A DNA stretch of 6,562 nt from an uncultured Flavobacterium sp. (GTDB lineage: Bacteria > Bacteroidota > Bacteroidia > Flavobacteriales > Flavobacteriaceae): contig NZ_CALBSN010000028.1 in NCBI RefSeq assembly GCF_937967675.1, positions 1-6,562 on the forward strand. The letters are read 5' to 3'. The translations under genes and the position numbers were made by a program. The notes under the pieces are model-generated. The model had not been told where the DNA came from. It did not search any database and saw only the letters and a program-made list of their open reading frames with translations. Below, piece after piece: positions 5,216 to 6,562 of this stretch; position 1 is the stretch's first letter, and the number at the start of each line of letters is the position of its first letter.

Positions 5216-6562
5216 TTACATTCTTTCAGGAACTTCAATTCCTAATAACTGAAATGCATTTTTTATGGTGTTCCCAACTGATTTTGACAGTTGTACTCGA
5301 AACACTTTTTTATCGTGATTTTCTTCTCCTAAAATCGAAACTTGTTGATAGAACGAATTGAATTCTTTCACCAAATCATACGTATAATTCGCAATTAAAG
5401 CTGGACTATGATTCTCTGCCGCATTTTGAATTACTTCAGGGAATAATTGCACTTGTTTGATTAATTCTTTCTCTTTTTCATGCATCTCGACTTCGCTCGA
5501 TATGACAACACTTTCGAAATCAAAATCTGATTTTCTTAAAATCGATTGTATACGAGCGTAAGTATATTGAATAAATGGTCCTGTATTTCCTGCAAAATCA
5601 ACTGATTCTTCTGGGTTGAACATCATTTGTTTTTTAGGATCAACCTTTAACATATAATACTTCAACGCACCTAAACCGATAGTTTTGAATAAAACAGTTT
5701 TCTCTTCTTCAGAATAACCGTCTAATTTTCCTAATTCTTCTGAAATAGTTTGTGCTGTTGTAGTCATTTCTGCCATTAAATCATCAGCATCTACAACAGT
5801 TCCTTCACGCGATTTCATTTTTCCAGAAGGTAACTCTACCATTCCGTAGGATAAATGATACAAGCTATCTGCCCAATCAAATCCTAACTTTTTCAAAATT
5901 AAGAATAACACTTTGAAGTGGTAATCTTGCTCGTTTCCTACCGTATAAACCATTCCTCCAACATCTGGAAAATCTTTCACACGTTGGATTGCGGTTCCAA
6001 TATCTTGCGTCATGTAAACCGCTGTTCCATCTGAACGAAGTACGATTTTTCTATCTAAACCATCTGCCGTTAAATCAATCCAAACCGAACCATCAGAGTC
6101 TTTCTCGAAAATGCCTTTTTCTAAACCAAATTGTACTACTTCTTTTCCAAGTAAATACGTATTGGATTCATAATAGTAGCTATCAAAATCAACGCCAAGA
6201 TTTTTATACGTTTGAGCAAAACCATCATACACCCATTGGTTCATGGTTTTCCAAAGTTCAATAACTTCTGGTTTTCCATTTTCCCAATCTAAAAGCATTT
6301 GTTGTGCTTCTAAAATAGATGGCGCTTGTTTTTTTGCTTCTTCTTCGGTTTTACCTTGAGCGATTAATTCTGAAATTTCTTTTTTGTATTGCTTGTCGAA
6401 TTCCACATAGAAATTCCCTACCAATTTATCACCTTTCAAACCTGTTGATTCTGGCGTTTGTCCGTTTCCGAATTTCTGCCAAGCCAACATCGATTTACAG
6501 ATATGAATTCCTCTATCGTTGATGATTTGCGTTTTGTATACTTTTTTTCCAGAAGCTTTTAA
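5216..6562 (-). CDS. argS: Arginyl-tRNA synthetase, C-terminal three quarters
   Basis: Class I aminoacyl-tRNA synthetase that charges tRNA-Arg with arginine in the cytoplasm. The frame is open from the window edge for 448 codons and ends ...LGIEVPERM, then TAA. It does not begin at the ATG at 6490: codons upstream continue the family sequence (KTQIINDRGIHICKS, just before MLAWQKFG). Compared with roughly 590 residues for Bacteroidota ArgS, about 140 residues are missing, including the HIGH signature, because of the window edge. Visible elements, in fragment numbering, are the catalytic segment RSDGTAVYMTQDIGTA (176-191), the KMSKS-equivalent KMKSREG (248-254, normal variation for ArgS), and the DALR-type anticodon-binding domain from GNTGPFIQYTYARIQSIL (325-342) to the end. 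In the linker after this Tyr/Ala/Arg motif, residues VVISSEVEM are encoded by DNA resembling a Flavobacteriia dispersed repeat. It is probably unrelated in function to the acylation genes downstream. Confidence 0.97.
   Translation of the reverse strand, partial: LKASGKKVYKTQIINDRGIHICKSMLAWQKFGNGQTPESTGLKGDKLVGNFYVEFDKQYKKEISELIAQGKTEEEAKKQAPSILEAQQMLLDWENGKPEVIELWKTMNQWVYDGFAQTYKNLGVDFDSYYYESNTYLLGKEVVQFGLEKGIFEKDSDGSVWIDLTADGLDRKIVLRSDGTAVYMTQDIGTAIQRVKDFPDVGGMVYTVGNEQDYHFKVLFLILKKLGFDWADSLYHLSYGMVELPSGKMKSREGTVVDADDLMAEMTTTAQTISEELGKLDGYSEEEKTVLFKTIGLGALKYYMLKVDPKKQMMFNPEESVDFAGNTGPFIQYTYARIQSILRKSDFDFESVVISSEVEMHEKEKELIKQVQLFPEVIQNAAENHSPALIANYTYDLVKEFNSFYQQVSILGEENHDKKVFRVQLSKSVGNTIKNAFQLLGIEVPERM
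5483..5509 (-). repeat. Dispersed-repeat-like imperfect palindrome within argS
   Basis: On the plus strand, CATC-TCGA (5483-5490) and TCGA-TATG (5497-5504) are imperfect inverted arms around CTTCGC. The minus-strand text GTTGTCATATCGAGCG...GTCGAGATG resembles the GTCATTTCGA...GAGAAATC repeats I know from intergenic DNA of many Flavobacteriia genomes. It is more G/C-rich than its surroundings and is translated in frame as VVISSEVEM. Whether it is a copy of that repeat needs a genome-wide search. Confidence 0.4.

Noticed and set aside
5801..5821. Apparent loss of the KMSKS signature in argS
   Set aside because: KMKSREG is within the usual variation of ArgS, a class I synthetase that often lacks a canonical KMSKS; the surrounding family sequence is normal.
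6488..6490. ATG at 6490 as the argS start
   Set aside because: The reading frame continues upstream to the window edge with conserved ArgS residues, so this Met is internal and the gene is cut by the edge.
5989..6522. Two plus-strand open frames opposite argS
   Set aside because: They are antisense to highly conserved arginyl-tRNA synthetase sequence and show no protein features of their own.

Overview
The window is AT-rich and all convincing genes lie on the minus strand. ArgS style, TAnnTTTG-type -7 promoter elements, the lack of Shine-Dalgarno sequences, signal peptides cleaving before Gln, and Bacteroidota-restricted small families all point to a member of the Bacteroidota, most likely Flavobacteriaceae (Flavobacterium-like). 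The genus is an inference.

Read in the direction of transcription (high to low coordinates), the window opens inside argS (arginyl-tRNA synthetase, N-terminus cut by the window edge). After a 65-bp spacer with a hexamer-periodic TTGA pattern comes a tightly packed three-gene unit. It comprises a membrane-anchored SGNH/GDSL protein (3699-5150), a secreted SGNH/GDSL protein with a LysM domain inserted between its catalytic blocks (2285-3709), and an MBOAT O-acyltransferase (771-2285). The genes overlap by 11 nt and 1 nt. The likely job is O-acylation (probably O-acetylation) of a cell-envelope glycan. The MBOAT would move the acyl group across the inner membrane, and the two SGNH proteins would transfer it to, or remove it from, the polymer in the periplasm. 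The LysM domain points to peptidoglycan as target. The MBOAT ends in ...FIYFQF, the kind of C-terminal Tyr motif proposed to carry the acyl group in MBOAT/SGNH systems.

Downstream are two small genes, a two-helix membrane protein with a Cys-X4-Cys pair (DUF6132-like, 509-712) and a small Cys-containing secreted protein (DUF6660-like, 130-453). They are followed by the first 22 codons of another exported protein (1-68). The intergenic regions before the two small genes carry the same 14-bp palindrome, GTAAC-N4-GTTAC. In each case it lies 21-22 bp upstream of a TAnnTTTG -7 element, so a shared regulator is a reasonable hypothesis.

The most notable observations are the shared operator-like palindrome, the LysM-in-SGNH architecture beside a SGNH paralogue and an MBOAT, the MBOAT C-terminal Tyr motif, and a sequence resembling a Flavobacteriia dispersed repeat that is read in frame inside argS.
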